Positions 22,769-41,649 of a stretch of 64,000 nt of DNA are shown piece after piece (positions within the stretch are counted from its first letter, which is position 1; every line of letters begins with the position of its first letter). Source of the DNA: Elephas maximus indicus (taxonomy: Eukaryota > Chordata > Mammalia > Proboscidea > Elephantidae); the NCBI RefSeq assembly GCF_024166365.1, contig NC_064830.1:92620968-92684967 (forward strand), given 5' to 3'. Under the pieces are notes generated by a model, which was not told the origin of the DNA, made no database searches, and worked only from the letters and a program-made list of their open reading frames with translations. A program made the position numbers and the translations under genes.

Positions 22769-22965
22769 AAGGAGCCCTGGTGGCACAAATCATTAAGCAC
22801 TCGAATGCTAACTGAATGGTTGGACGTTTGAACCCACCCAGCAGCTCTGTGGCAGAAAGACCCGGCAATCTGCTTCCATAAAGATTACAGCCAAGAAAAC
22901 CCTATGGGGCAGTTCTACTCTGTCACATGGGGTCACTATGAGTTGGAATTAATGATACCTAAAAC
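22769..22965 (+). mobile_element. AfroSINE, longer variant
   Basis: It reads aggagccctggtggcacaaa, then an extra middle block (agacccggcaatctgcttcc, ataaagattacagccaagaa) absent from the short AfroSINE copies, then ggggcagttctactctgtca. The same long form appears at 55645-55870 and 63612-63820. Confidence 0.88.
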
Positions 22966-23449
22966 AACCAACAATTCCAATTTTAGATATATACTCAAAA
23001 GAAAAACAGGGATTCAAATAGACACTTGTATGCCAGTGTTCACAGCAGTATGACTATGAACCAATGTCCATCAGCAGATGAAAGGATAAACAAAATGGCG
23101 GTACAGCCATACAACAGGCCACTGTTCTTCCATAAAGAGGAATGGAGTTCTTATATATGCTACAACGTGGATGAACCTTGAGAACATACTTAGTGAAATA
23201 CACCAGACACTTATATGAGGTATCTAGAACAAGTACATTCATAGAGACAGAAAGTAGTTTAGTGGTTACCAGGGGCTGGGGGAGGGGAGAATGGAGAATG
23301 ATTGTTCAATGGGTACAAAGTTTCTGTTTGGGGTGATGTAAAATTTCTGGAAATAGTGGTGATAGTTACACAACACTGTGAATATATTTAATGCCTCTGA
23401 ACTGTACACCTAAAAATGACTAAAGTGGTGAATTTTTTGTCTATTTTAC

Positions 23450-23450
23450 C

Positions 23451-23499
<49 letters not shown>
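23450..23499. repeat. (CA)n microsatellite
   Basis: A nearly pure CA tract of about 48 bp at the tail of the old L1. Confidence 0.97.
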
Positions 23500-23502
<3 letters not shown>

Positions 23503-23950
23503 CCTCTATTCTGTTCTTCCCCCATTACAGCATATGCCTTGCGGGGAGAGAGGGGGACTTCCTTCCCCTAGCACTGTCCGCAGGGCCAGCTATGGGCCCT
23601 GCCACCCCGACCCTTCATCCAAGGGAGAAAATGCCATCAAGTGATTAAAGAACCATGAACAGTTTGGGAGCTGGGCGTAGGGTGGGCTTTCCTCTGAACC
23701 CGACTGTGAAATCCTCTTTTGCTCCAGCCCTCCTAATGCCCTTTCCCCAGCTCAGGCAATACAGAAGAGTGAGAAAACAAGACCAAGGAAAACTTCCAGG
23801 TTCCCACACAGATCTAGCATTCTATTTATTCCTCCTTTTCCCTCTTCTCTGCCCTTTCTTTCTGGAGTAGATTGAAATGTCCCCTCTACTCTGGGTGGCA
23901 GGAGGACATACAGGGTCCATAGGCTGATGGAAGAACACAGATGGACTCAA
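23500..23950. other. 3' flank of PLOD3, no gene seen
   Basis: Unique sequence between the CA repeat and the PLOD3 3' end. A second minus-strand AATAAA (plus tttatt near 23824) could be a distal poly(A) site. An open stretch at 23655-23870 shows no recognisable domain. Confidence 0.4.
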
Positions 23951-23966
23951 GAGTTACAAAACCTCC

Positions 23967-23972
23967 TTTATT
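23967..23972 (-). terminator. PLOD3: PLOD3 poly(A) signal AATAAA
   Basis: Minus-strand AATAAA about 290 bp past the PLOD3 stop codon, the first canonical hexamer downstream, giving a short 3' UTR. Confidence 0.7.
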
Positions 23973-24259
23973 GGGGGAGGTGGGAGGTTGAGAAACCTTA
24001 ATAATTTATCACACCAGGAACCCCCAGAAGCCCTCTCCTCAGGACCCCTTGGGTCTGAGGGGAGGAAACGGGGGCTCCAGGAGCTTCCTGAGAGGGCCGT
24101 GTGTTGTGGAACAAGGCGACACATTCAGTCCCAGGCACACAGAACATGCACACTGGAAGCGAGGAGACAGACAGACCCCCCTCTCCAAGGATTGGAGGCT
24201 ATACCCAGGCCCGCCAAGAAGGCACAGTGGTGGGGAAGGTTTGGCAGAGTGGTTGAATG

Positions 24260-31322
<7,063 letters not shown>

Positions 31323-32356
31323 GGCGGGGAGCGGGCGGGACGGCACACAGGCCCACACCAGGCTGGGCTGCTCGCCGGGATCCCAGCTCCGAAGGGGGCT
31401 CCGGGAAGGGGGGCCGGGGCTGCTGTGTAGCCCCGCTGCGAGGAGGAGCAGGGCTGCGGCCCCGCCCTGGAAAAAAAGCGTAACCGGAGGTTACAGAAAA
31501 CTCGAGATGCCGGCGCCCCAGACAAGGCGAGGATTGTCCCGGGGCCGGGGCCGGGCGCGCGGGGGCGCGGGCCGCGGGAGCGAGCGGCTGGGGCGCCGGG
31601 TCGGGAGGCGGGGGATGCAGCAGTGGCTGGGGCCGGCGGTCCTGGAGCTGAGGACTTTGTCCAAGCCAGCCGGGCCCACCACCGCTTGACAGATGAGGAA
31701 ACCGGAGCTCGGGAAGTGGAGGGGAAGTGACCACTCGCCGAGAGCCCGGGGGGAGGCGGAGGCGGGTCCTTGCAGCAGCCCTGCTTAGAGCGGCGGGGCG
31801 GAAGCCGCGGGAAGCCGGGGGTGGGGGCGCGCCAAGCGGAGACGCGTGGAGCGGGCCGGCAGGGTGGGAGAAGGCCGAGGAGTTTGCGGCGGGACTGGGG
31901 CCCGAGGGAGCTGCGAGTCGAGGTTTCGTCAGAGGCTCACTAGGGACCTCTCGGACTTCCCACTCGAGCTGTCCCATGTCACTGGAAGTCCAGCCCACCA
32001 CCTCTACTGCCCCGGGAGAGGCTCTAGGGGCTGCTTTTGTGATGATGGCATCATCCGAACGACCAAAGGAAAATGAAAATGACGTTTTCCTGAAGACCAC
32101 CAGCACCACCTCTTCGACCCACTTCAGGGGTCCCACAATATACACGACCACACTGAGACCGGAAGTAGCATTGCCCCTATGAAATATGGCGGAAAGCTTT
32201 CTTGTCTCCAAGGGAACACCACGTAGTGAGGCAAAGTTCCGCAGTTATTCTGGTCACGTGCCGAAACACACGCCGCCGGAAGTGAAGGTGCCCCTACCAA
32301 AGCCGGTGGCTTAGCACGCATGCGCGGCAGGCTCTTCCGTCAGCTGGGTTGTGGAA
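31323..32356. promoter_or_regulatory. GC-rich bidirectional promoter between PLOD3 and ZNHIT1
   Basis: The two start codons face away from each other across about 1.03 kb. The PLOD3 side is very CpG-rich (about 31.2-31.95 kb). The ZNHIT1-proximal part holds two ETS-type sites CCGGAAGT (32159-32166 and 32276-32283), a YY1-type AATATGGCGG (32183-32192) and an E-box CACGTG (32255-32260). No TATA box is seen. This fits a TATA-less housekeeping promoter. Transcription start sites are not determinable from sequence alone. Confidence 0.75.
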
Positions 32357-35300
32357 ATGGTGGAGAAGAAGACTTCGGGTAGGTGAGCCCCCGGCGGTTC
32401 GCCCCCCACCTATCCCTCCGAAATTGGAATCTGGTTTAGGATTTTCTCACCCAGTTGTTCATCCCAAATCACTTCCCGGCCCTCGGGTCCTGTCGTCGGG
32501 ACAGCCCCAAACCGTTCCGTCCTATTGATACCTGCTCCAAGCCGGGCGCTGGGCTGGGGAGAGGAAAACAATCCCTGTCATCCAGGAACTGGCTTTCTAG
32601 GAGGGAGACAAACGGGCAGATCTCCCTTTGCGTTTCAGAGTGATACGTGCTATTGCAGAGGGAAGCACAGTGCCTGAATGCAGGGAGGAGCGGCATGCAA
32701 CCCAGCCTCTGGCACGGAGAGGGCCGGGAGGCGTTGGCGGGAAAGAAAGGCTTGAATTCAATCTTTTTTTTTTTTTTTTAATACTTTTTCGGTGAAGGTT
32801 TACACAGCAATTTAGGTTCCCATTCAACAATTTCTACACAAATCGTTCAGTGGCATTGGTTACCTTATCTTCACAAAGGCTGAACATTTTCATTATTTCC
32901 TTTCTTCGGGTTGTTCCGTTTTCATTAATCTAGTTTGCCTGCCCCGTTACATTCTCGTCTTTGTTTTAAAGCAATTGTTGACCGTTTGGTCTCATATAGA
33001 TTTTTTAAAGGAGCACAGTACTTATGGCTGATACTCATTATTTCCTGAGCCGATCTGTTGCTTAGCTTCGTTTCGAGGTGACCTCAGGGGTTAGTTTCTG
33101 CTCCACGTTTGAAGAGTATCTCAGAGCAGTAGTCTTGAGGAGTCTCCCATTCTCAACCAGTCCAGTAAGTCGGGTTTTTTTATTTTTATTTTTTTTAGAG
33201 TTATTCGAGGTTCCGTTCCACATTTTTCTCTCATTCTAGCAGGGTCCATCTGTTGTGGCCCTGATGAGAAGATCAGTAGTGGTAACCGGGCACCATCTAG
33301 TTCTTCTGGTCTCAGGGTAGGTGAGGCTATGGTTCCTGTAGACTATTTGTACTGTAGATTTGTTTCTTCTTTGAGTCTTTGATTTCCTTCTTTGTCTTTT
33401 GCTCCAGAAAAGTAGAGACCCATAGTTGTATCTTTGATGGCTGCTGGCAAGCTTTAAGACCCCAGACGATACTCACCAAACTAGGATATAGAACATAACT
33501 TTATGAACTGTATTATGCCAATTGATTGAGATCTTCCATGACATTGTGGTCCTAATCCTTCAAACCTAGAAATCCAGTCCTGCAAGGTGTTTGATTACGT
33601 CTAAGAAGCATTTGTATCTGTGCCTTATATGTGCTTTACCATGTATATGAATATATATACATATGATCACATACATGCGTGTACATATACATAATGCGCA
33701 CATCCGTATATACACGTATACACTTACATATACGTGCCTATACACATATATACCTACCTACTCATACACATATTTTTTGGTTGTTGTTTCAGAATTACAT
33801 ATGGCATAGCAATTACCGGAGCCCTGGTGGTGCAGTGATGAAGAGCTCAGCTGCTACCCAAAAGGTCAGCAGTTCGAATCCACCAGTCTCTCCTTGAAAA
33901 CCATATGGGGCAGTTCTACTCTGTTCCGTAGGGTTGCTATGAGTCAGAATCAAGTAGACAGCAACAGATTTGGTTTTTGGTTTAGCAATTACCGACAGGA
34001 CCTTTTTTCTTAATGTGCATTTTAGTGACATTGTTTACCTTCGTCAATATGTGTACACTTCACCCTCATCCAGTGTTACCTTTCCCAACAACAAAAATAA
34101 GCGTCTCATATCGAGAGAGTGATTCCGCCTCCTTCTGCCTCCACCCTTGGTCACCACTAATGATTATTAATTTCTGTGTATTTATCTGTTCATGTCATTT
34201 CACATAAGCAAGAACATACAATATTTGTTTTTTTGTGATTGACTTATTTCACTCGACACAGTGTCCTCCAGATTCATCCATTTTCCAAGATGTTTTGGGA
34301 ACTCATTTTTCTTTGTCCCTGAGTAGTATTCCACTGTATGTCTGTACCACATCTTACTTATCTATTCATCCCTTGATGGGCACTTCAGTTGTTTCCATCT
34401 TTTTGTTATTGTGAATAATGCTGCAGTGAACATAGGTGTGCACTTGTCTGTTGTGTCACTTCTATTTTGAATTAAATCTTGAAGACCCAGTTACGGTTTC
34501 GCTCAGTGGAGGTGTGTGGGGACTCCTGGCAGCAGGAACCGCATGTGCAAAGTAGGGAAACAAGGAAAAGCAAGTTGCTTAGGAAGCTACATTCACAATT
34601 TAGAGCTTGCAGAGAAAAAGCAAGAAGTCAAGGGGCTGGGGAAAGGCTGCATTTAGAAAGGCATTATAGAAACTGCCAAAGAGTTTGAACTCTGTGCATA
34701 GGGCAGTCAGTAGCCATCAAAGGCTTTTAGTACAGGGGAGTGACCGATTTAAAAATTTATCTTTTAGAAAGGCAGTTCTGGCTTCAGTGTGGAGGATAGA
34801 CTGGAAAGATCAGAGCAGTGTTGTCCTGTAGAAATTTCTGGGATGATAGAAATGTTCTTAATCTCCCCTGTCCAATCTGGTACATGTGACTATTGACTTG
34901 AGATGTGGCTAGTATGACTGATGAACTGAATTTTAAATTTGACTTACTTTTAACCTAAATTTAAATGTAAATGACCACATGTGACTAGTGGCTACCTTAT
35001 TGTACAGCACAGGTCTAGAGGCTGTAAGGCCAGTTTAGGAAGCTATCGAGTAGTCTAGATAAAAGATGAAGACCTGAACGCTGCTGCCATATTGATTTTC
35101 TAGTTAACCCAATCAGTGGGTCTCTATCACCCTCCCCATAAAACCCCCAAATCCAAACTCCTTCAGATTCTTAAAAGTAAATCTCTTAATGGTCTGCCTG
35201 CCCTGTCCCCCCGACACACACTCTACATACCAGCCATACTGAACTTGTTTCAGTTTATTGAAGCACCACAGTCTCCCATCCAGGCCTGAGGTGCCCTCTC

Positions 35301-38300
35301 TTCTCCCCAATTCAGGCTAGCTTCTCCTCATCAGGCAGGCTTCAGCCTAGACTTACTTTTCTCTGGGAAATCTTTCTTGACCCTCCCAAGGCCAGGAGAG
35401 GTGCTCCTTTGATGTGCTGTATAAAACCTGTTGCCATCGAGTCAGTTTGGACTCATAGCGACCTTACAGGACAAAGTAGAGCTGTGCTATATAGTACTTT
35501 GTAATTCCTCTCTCCCAGCATATCCTCTGCTGGACTGTGCTTGTTTGTTTAACCATTCGTACCCCCCTAGACTGTTTTTTTTTTTTTTTTTAAGCTCTTG
35601 CTATATTCCCAGAACCTAGCTCACTGCCAGGCACTCGGGAGGCAGTCCGGTGTGGTGATCTGGACAGTTCTGGGTTTGAATTCTGACCCAGCCACTTGCT
35701 AGCTGTGGCCTTTGGGCAAGCTTCTTCACCTGTGAACTTCAGTAACTTGAGGATGATAATGATACCTGTCTCATAGGGTAGTTGGGAGAATTAAATGATT
35801 TAATGTATTCTAAGGGTTTAGTATAGTGCCCGGCACATGAAAGTAGCAGCTGCGGACTCTGCTGCTACTATTATTATGGTTACAGGCATGCCTCAGTAAA
35901 CACTTGTTTAATGAATAAAGAGAACTTATGTGTAGCATTATTGGAAGTTGGTGAACAGCGAATGTGGCAATGAAAAAAGAAGTTTGAAAGGCCTCCTGGT
36001 TTCTGGTTTGGACGTCTTTATAGATGGATCCATTTACTTAGAGAGAAGCTCAGGGATGAGAAGCAGACTTGATGGGTAGATTTTTAATTTTCAGTTGCCA
36101 TGTCAGTGGGGCCAGTAGATGATTCCCTGCAGCCAGTTGAACAGCCAGTTCTGGAGCTTAGGAGAGGGTTCTGAATTGGGAGCATCAATTTTGGAGTCAT
36201 TTGCATGTGGGTGATAGTTAGAGCCCAGTGTTTGGATTAAAAATTCCCCTCTCCCAGCATATCCTCTGCTTAAAGGCAAGGAGGGCAGCTAAGATGGGAG
36301 ACTGGGAAGCCTACCCAGAGAGTGAGGAGAACCTGGAGTCATGTCATGGAAGCAAAGGAGGGGAATGTTTCAATCCAAGGGAGGCAGTCAGCAAAGTCTC
36401 GGGGTGCAGAGAGCTCAAGTGAAAGGAGGGTTTAAAAAATGCACACAGGACTTGGCAGTAGGTTACCAGTGTCCTGAGTGTGAGCGGTTTCCACTGAATG
36501 GTCAGGTGGGAGTTGGGTTGTTGGGGGTTGAGAAGTGGATGGGAGGTGAGGAGATGAAACATCACAGGGAGCACTCTTTCAAACAGAGTGGCTGTAAAGT
36601 TGGGTAGACACACGAGTTTAGCAGGTTTCCTGTTGAAGGGAAAATACCAATTGAAGAGGGGGGTAGAAAGTGCAAGAGGGAGGGGACTCTGGGGGTGTAG
36701 GGCTGGGTTGAGCAGTGGGACGAGGGGACTGTGTCCACCTGGAATGGGGAGAAGGCAGGTACCCATGCACTTCTGTCTCAGGGTGGGCTGAAAGATGAGC
36801 GTCATTACATGTGGGTGGCCCCTGTATCCTTTGTGGTAGGAACTGAGACTGCTCAATGTAGAGACCAAGTGTATTAAGGTTCCACTTGAGCCTGGAAACC
36901 CCAAATGTATAGTGTCCTCCATTGGTATGGTTATGTTATTTCTGCCAGCATTGAGAGGTCTCATGGAAGCATTTCATTGGCTGGCTCTGGGATTGGGAGA
37001 AAAGGCTAGGGCATGAGTGGCTGAAATAGTAGTCTTAGCTGGGAAGGAAGCAAAGCCAGAACAGAGAAGTAGGGCCAAGGCTTGGTGATCTGGATGGTAC
37101 CAGAGCACTGTGGCTCCCTGCCCCTGACATCTTCCACTCACTGCCCAGAGCCAAGGCGGCCCCAGCTTCCCTCTTCTGTTTGCCCCTCGCTCTGCCCCTG
37201 ACTCAATTCTTCTTGCCCTGCACCATCCAGTTCGCTCCCAGGACCCCGGACAGCGGCGGGTGCTGGACAGGGCGGCTCGGCAGCGCCGCATCAACAGGCA
37301 GCTTGAGGCATTGGAGAATGACAACTTCCAGGACGATCCCCACGCAGGACTCCCCCAGCTCGGCAAGAGGCTGCCTCAGTTTGATGATGACACAGAGACT
37401 GGTGAGGCGGGTAGGAGGAGGAAAGAGGCTTTGGGGAGAGGGAGCCGAGGCTGAAAGGAAGGGGGAAGAGTCTGTCAAGGTCAGCGTTGTGGCAAGAACA
37501 TCAGGCTGGGGCGCAGATGATCCAGCAGCCCTTTTGGCTCTGCCAGTGACCGGCCCCTCTGACTGTGAGCCAACTGCTACCCCTTCTGTACTTCTTCTTC
37601 CTCTCCTGTATGTAGAATAGAGAAGCTGGAGTTGATAAGTTCTGAGACCCTTTCTAGCTCCCACATAAAGCTTTAAATCTGGGGATTATGAAGACAGAGT
37701 TAGGCTGGGATTTGAGAAGTGGGGGGTAGAGGGGAAAGGCTGGTAGAGGGAGGCAGACAGAACACAGGATAAGTGGGTATCAGGGCAATGAGACAGAAAA
37801 GAATGGTATGTGTCTTGGCAAATGGCAAGCAACTAATTGCTCTTGACCCCTAGGAAAGAAAAAAAAGAAAACTCGAGGTGATCATTTTAAACTGCGCTTC
37901 CGAAAAAACTTTCAGGCGCTTTTGGAGGAGCAGGTGAGAAAAGAGCTGCCTGGGAGGGCTTCTCCAGGCAGGGATGAGCCTGGGGGTCCCTGTACCCCAC
38001 GGATGGTTACTACATGGGTGGGAGGAGGAGTCACGGAGCCTGCCCTTCTTGTCTATGCAGAACCTGAGTGTGGCCGAGGGCCCTAACTACCTGACAGCCT
38101 GTGCAGGACCCCCATCCCGGCCCCAGCGCCCCTTCTGTGCCGTCTGCGGCTTCCCTTCCCCATACACCTGTGTCAGCTGTGGCGCCCGGTATTGCACGGT
38201 ACGCTGTCTGGGTACCCACCAGGAGACCAGGTGAGCTTGGAGCCTTATTCGGGTCATACCCACTCCCTCTTACCCACACAGCTCAGCAGGCCTCTCCCCT

Positions 38301-38349
38301 TATCCTGGGCTTCCTCTCTCTCTGCAGGTGCCTGAAGTGGACTGTGTAA
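32357..38349 (+). CDS. ZNHIT1: Zinc finger HIT-type protein 1, SRCAP complex subunit (154 aa)
   Basis: Five coding exons: 32357-32378, 37231-37401, 37854-37933, 38061-38230 and 38328-38349, all with GT-AG borders, giving 155 codons with the stop, the same length as human. The protein starts MVEKKTS. It has a basic stretch after TDTGKKKKKTRG type sequence near residues 60-72 and a C-terminal zinc-HIT finger (about residues 117-151: CAVCGF, CVSCGARYC, RCLGTHQETRC), ending LKWTV. The family protein works in the SRCAP chromatin remodeller that places H2A.Z in nucleosomes. The first exon has only seven codons and intron 1 is about 4.9 kb, filled with repeats. The ATG follows the human start. Confidence 0.96.
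32762..34475 (-). mobile_element. L1 3' end, reverse, in ZNHIT1 intron 1
   Basis: It starts with a T-run (the A-tail on the minus strand) at 32765-32779 and passes through a long 3' UTR with L1 wording (cagtggcattggttacctta, gggcaccatctagttcttct). The right end, 34200-34450, reads on the minus strand as the ORF2 C-terminal region (ttcactgcagcattattcac). An AfroSINE and an AT-rich simple repeat (33640-33775) lie inside. The orientation is antisense to ZNHIT1. Confidence 0.85.
33820..33985 (+). mobile_element. AfroSINE, full-length
   Basis: It reads ggagccctggtggtgcagtg, cccaaaaggtcagcagttcg, ggggcagttctactctgttc and gggttgctatgagtcagaat, ending in a TTTGG-rich tail. It is inserted in the reverse L1. 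Confidence 0.93.
34805..35030. mobile_element. Short non-autonomous DNA transposon (hAT-like)
   Basis: The ends are imperfect inverted repeats: cagtgttgtcctgtagaaat at the left and its counterpart attgtacagcacaggt at the right. The centre has the mirrored wording atgtgactattgacttgaga and accacatgtgactagtggct. This fits a hAT/Charlie-derived mammalian element. The subfamily is not certain. Confidence 0.65.
35140..35410 (+). mobile_element. L2-like ancient repeat
   Basis: Wording such as cctagacttacttttctctg and ggaaatctttcttgaccctc fits the L2 3' region. Boundaries are approximate. Confidence 0.5.
35426..35490 (-). mobile_element. AfroSINE fragment, reverse
   Basis: It reads aaaacctgttgccatcgagt, then actcatagcgaccttacagg, then acaaagtagagctg. 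Only the right half is kept. Confidence 0.85.
35645..35850 (+). mobile_element. MIR element
   Basis: Clear MIR wording: agtccggtgtggtgatctgg, gaattctgacccagccactt, gctgtggcctttgggcaagc, tcatagggtagttgggagaa. Confidence 0.8.
35851..37230. other. Distal ZNHIT1 intron 1, no coding feature seen
   Basis: Unique or very old repeat-derived sequence. Some parts (about 36000-36220) resemble ancient LINE pieces. A 206-codon open stretch on the minus strand at 36344-36964 has no family signature and lies in the intron, so I do not call it a gene. Confidence 0.4.
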
Positions 38350-39190
38350 GCCTAGGTGTTCCTGGAGAGGAAGGCTCTCGCCCTGGTCTTGGAGAGGGCA
38401 TCGCCAAAAGGAAAGGGGATCCGCCTGGACTGAGAGAGGAGCCGTTTACTCCCCCAGCAAACCTTGTGTCTTACCTACCAGGGGAGATCAGTCTTATTCC
38501 CAGGGACTGTTTGGCAGGGAAGTGGGCTGAGCCCTCAGCGTGCTGTAGTAATAACAGGTCTAATGCGACGAGGAGCCTGCCTGTTGCATCAGTGGTATTT
38601 TGGGGTGAGGGTGATGAGTCACCTCACTGCTGTCTCTTTTCCTCCTACCTGTCATTCGTTTCTCCAGTTGTCTGGCCCTCATCTCTCACTTGCCCCGTGT
38701 CCTTGACCATGAAAGGTTTTGTCCCATTTTCCTGCCACTCCCATATCTCTACCTTTCTTGGCTTCTTCTTTATGTCTTTTTTTTTTCAGCTACTAATTTT
38801 GGTCTTTTGGTTTTGCCTTTTGTTTCTCTAGTTCCTGTGAGTATCTTGCAAGTACAGCTAGGTTCCAGTACTGGGCAATAGGGAAGTGGAGTGAGGGTTA
38901 GGGAAGAAGGGTGCAGAATGGTACTGCAGAAGGAGGCAGTCCTGTCTTCATCGTCTGGTACTTCATCGAATGGGAGAGATTGGGCCCTTGTCCTTGGTGC
39001 CACCAGTCTGAGAGAGGACTTGTCCTGAGGAAGCCCCTGTTATCAAGGACTGCTGTGTGTGAAATTAGCAGCAGCACAGCAAACAAGAAGTGTCTGGGAT
39101 CCATGGGGGAATTCCTGGTACAGAGACTCCTGTTCTTGGTGGCCTTGGATGCTGTGTAACTCTTGTGTGGTAATAAAGCTTCTACACCCA
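38350..39190 (+). terminator. ZNHIT1: ZNHIT1 3' UTR candidate with AATAAA at 39172
   Basis: No canonical hexamer is seen close to the stop codon. The first clear plus-strand AATAAA is at 39172-39177 (ggtaataaagcttctacacc). If used, the 3' UTR would be about 0.85 kb. A shorter form using a variant signal is possible. Confidence 0.5.
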
Positions 39191-39292
39191 CGTTTTGTCT
39201 CTCAATATGCTGTAAGCTCCTTGCAGTTGCTGTATTAAGCATGTTGAGCACATAGCAAAGCAGGTTTTAGTAAGTATTTGTTGAACAAATGA
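39191..39292 (+). mobile_element. L2-like 3' end
   Basis: Wording gctgtaagctccttgcagtt and taagtatttgttgaacaaat fits an L2 3' terminus. Confidence 0.55.
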
Positions 39293-39479
39293 CCTTAAGA
39301 TGTTAATGAGACCCAGAAAAGTCAGTCAGGCCCTTTCTTAGACTCTTCTCTCCATTTTGGGGACTTTCTTGGGGGTTGGTGCAAATGTTTGCAGTGTTTT
39401 CCTGAGGAACAGCTTCCTCTTTCTCTGAAGATACAGGGTTGGGCAAGTGGTGTTGGTAACAGCTTCATGTTCAGTGGTG

Positions 39480-40048
39480 ATAAGGACAGGGTTTAGAGGT
39501 GATCTGTGTGTGGTGGTTTTAAAAAATGGCTGTAAGTTCTTTGTCTGTCTTTCCATCAAAAGGTGAGGTCTTTGTTCCCTTTCTTAGAACACTGACTGCT
39601 TCAACTAGTAAAGAATGGCAGAAGCGATACTATGTATCATTCGAGGCTGGGTCATAGAAGGCCTGTGCAGCCTCTGCCTTGCTGCTAGGACACTTGCTCT
39701 TGGATCTCTGAGGTACCAGGTAAGAGATCTAACTATCCTGAAGCCACAATACTGTGCGGAAGCCCAGGCTATGTGGAGAGGCCATATGTAGGTGTTCCTG
39801 TTGACAGCTCCAGCTAAGCCAAGCTGTCAGGTCATCCCAGCCCAGGCTTCAGTCATGTGAGTGAAGATGCCTCCAGATGATTCCAGCCCCCAGCCATTGA
39901 GTCACCTCAGCCATTTGAGCTTGCCCAAACATCACAGATGAGAAATAAGCCATCTCTGGTGTGCCCTATCTGAATTCCTGACCTACAGAATCTGTGAGTG
40001 TAGTAAAATAGCTGTCATATGCCATTGAATCTTGGGACGGCTTCTTAG
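39480..40048 (+). mobile_element. Old MLT1-type MaLR LTR
   Basis: Recognisable wording: gatctaactatcctgaagcc, agatgcctccagatgattcc, cagcccccagccattgagtc, tgaattcctgacctacagaa. This is an older, pan-mammalian MaLR LTR, more diverged than the other LTRs in this window, and non-coding. Confidence 0.7.
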
Positions 40049-41649
40049 ACAGCAGGATGGCATCAGTAGTTGTAATCGGCTTTTGTCTTCCTTCATGGTA
40101 AGGGGCACATGTCAGGCTTTCACGGCCTTTGAGAATTGTAAGACACTGGTAAAGGTGTCTGTGTCCTCTTTGAGAGAGAAATCCACTCATGTTCTGACAG
40201 AGGACGTCACATGGCCCAGTAATTGTACAGTTACACGAGGGGCCCCCAAGAAAATATGCATCCCAGTGTCCGAGTTCCTGTGTAGTGTCTTCCATATTGG
40301 CTCTGACCTTGGCCATGTGACTGCCTTTGACCACTGGGACATCTCAAACTTCATGAAAGCAGAGTGGAAGGGGGTAGGATATACAGATTTCTCCAGACTT
40401 AATTGGCCATGGAACCCTTTATGTGGGGAGCAGCTTGGAAAGCACTAGTGTTCCTGGGTGGCGCACAGCAGGAAGCCGTGGTGTGAATGTGTGTCTGGGG
40501 CCTTGGGAGTAGTCCAGTTTGCTGGGGGAGCATGGTTTGTATGGATAGAAAGGTGGGCTAGGACCAGGCAGTTTGTCAAGTCTTAATTATCCTGGACTTT
40601 TTTTTCTGAGGCAGTGGAGAGCAGCCAGAATAGGATTAATCCTCTGGAAGAGGAATATGGAAGGGATTAAAAAGACAGGCTGAGCAACTCAATGAGGGTG
40701 TTCCTGTAACGGGTCTAGGCAAGAAAGGATGAGGGCCAGACCCAGGGCCAGCAGCAGAGAAGGGAGAGAAGCAGATAGATGTGAAACACCCTAGAGGAAG
40801 GGCCATAGGATTTGGCAACTGAGCAGAGGAGGTGGTGGAGGTGAGGTGGAGGGAGAAGCCAGAAATGACGGAGAGGTTTCAAAGCTGTTGACGGGAATGA
40901 CAGGAACTCCAGCATGTTGGGAAAGCAATGGCTTTGATGTGCCTGAGCCCCGCCTGGTGTAACCGTACAGGGGGTGGATGTACTTCTGAAGCTTGGGGTC
41001 CAGTTAGAATGTAGACGTGGGAGTTTCCTACATCCCAGGAGAGAGGCAGTACAGGAAAGGATGAGATTAAAGAGGAAGGGGAGGCGCCGAGGGCAGAGCC
41101 CTGTGGCATAGCAAGCGACTCATCGCTACACTTCCTGATGCAGAGGCTAGGTACTAGGATAGGGCCCTCTTCCCTTCTTCCTCCATTTGATGCCAGGCTT
41201 CTTTCTAGTGGCCTCATTTTCCAGTTTCATAGAGATCCAGTCATGCTGTGTACCCACCAGGCCTGTGTCAAGTCTGCCCATAACCCAGTACCATATGTGA
41301 GCTGGATGCCAGCAAACCACATACACACCACTGATCCCACCTCTGTGAACACAGACCCTCAAGAGCCTTTTCAGACTATGGCTCTCATTCAGAATCTGGT
41401 GGGAGTCATTGGGCCTTCTCCATACAGACACCTGCACTTGACCCAGTTAATTTGAAATGGAATTTCAAAGGGCTTGTCAATTCCTGATACCCACTTTCAG
41501 GCCCAGGTTATGAAACTGCTTGAGACCATCCATATCTTGGTATAGCTGTGAGAAAACAGGGCGAGAGTGAAAGCAGTGACTGGAGATCTCGAGCTGACCA
41601 GAGGGGCTGCCCTGCTATTTTCAGTTTCCTAGAGCTGCCACTTTCCACC
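40049..41649. other. Spacer between ZNHIT1 and CLDN15, no gene seen
   Basis: Unique or anciently repeat-derived DNA. The open stretch of 138 codons at 40032-40448 contains LTR-like wording (tctgaccttggccatgtgac) and no domain. Nothing supports a gene. Confidence 0.4.

Larger units (their letters stand above)
18757..23449 (+). mobile_element. Old L1 ORF2 fragment, host to three later insertions
   Basis: Pieces of one degraded L1 can be followed in order at about 18757-18887, 20267-20970, 22600-22768 and 22966-23449. The ORF2-like wording is continuous across the interruptions: cttcctgatttcaaaact, then acagtgttgtactggcataa, then actaggatggctat, then ggtgaggatgtggagaaact. It ends in L1 3' sequence followed by a CA repeat. 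It is heavily mutated and non-coding. Confidence 0.82.

Noticed and set aside
36344-36964. A 206-codon minus-strand open stretch in ZNHIT1 intron 1
   Set aside because: No recognisable domain, no splice context and purine-rich low-complexity composition.
40032-40448. A 138-codon plus-strand open stretch between ZNHIT1 and CLDN15
   Set aside because: It overlaps LTR-like sequence and has no protein family signature.
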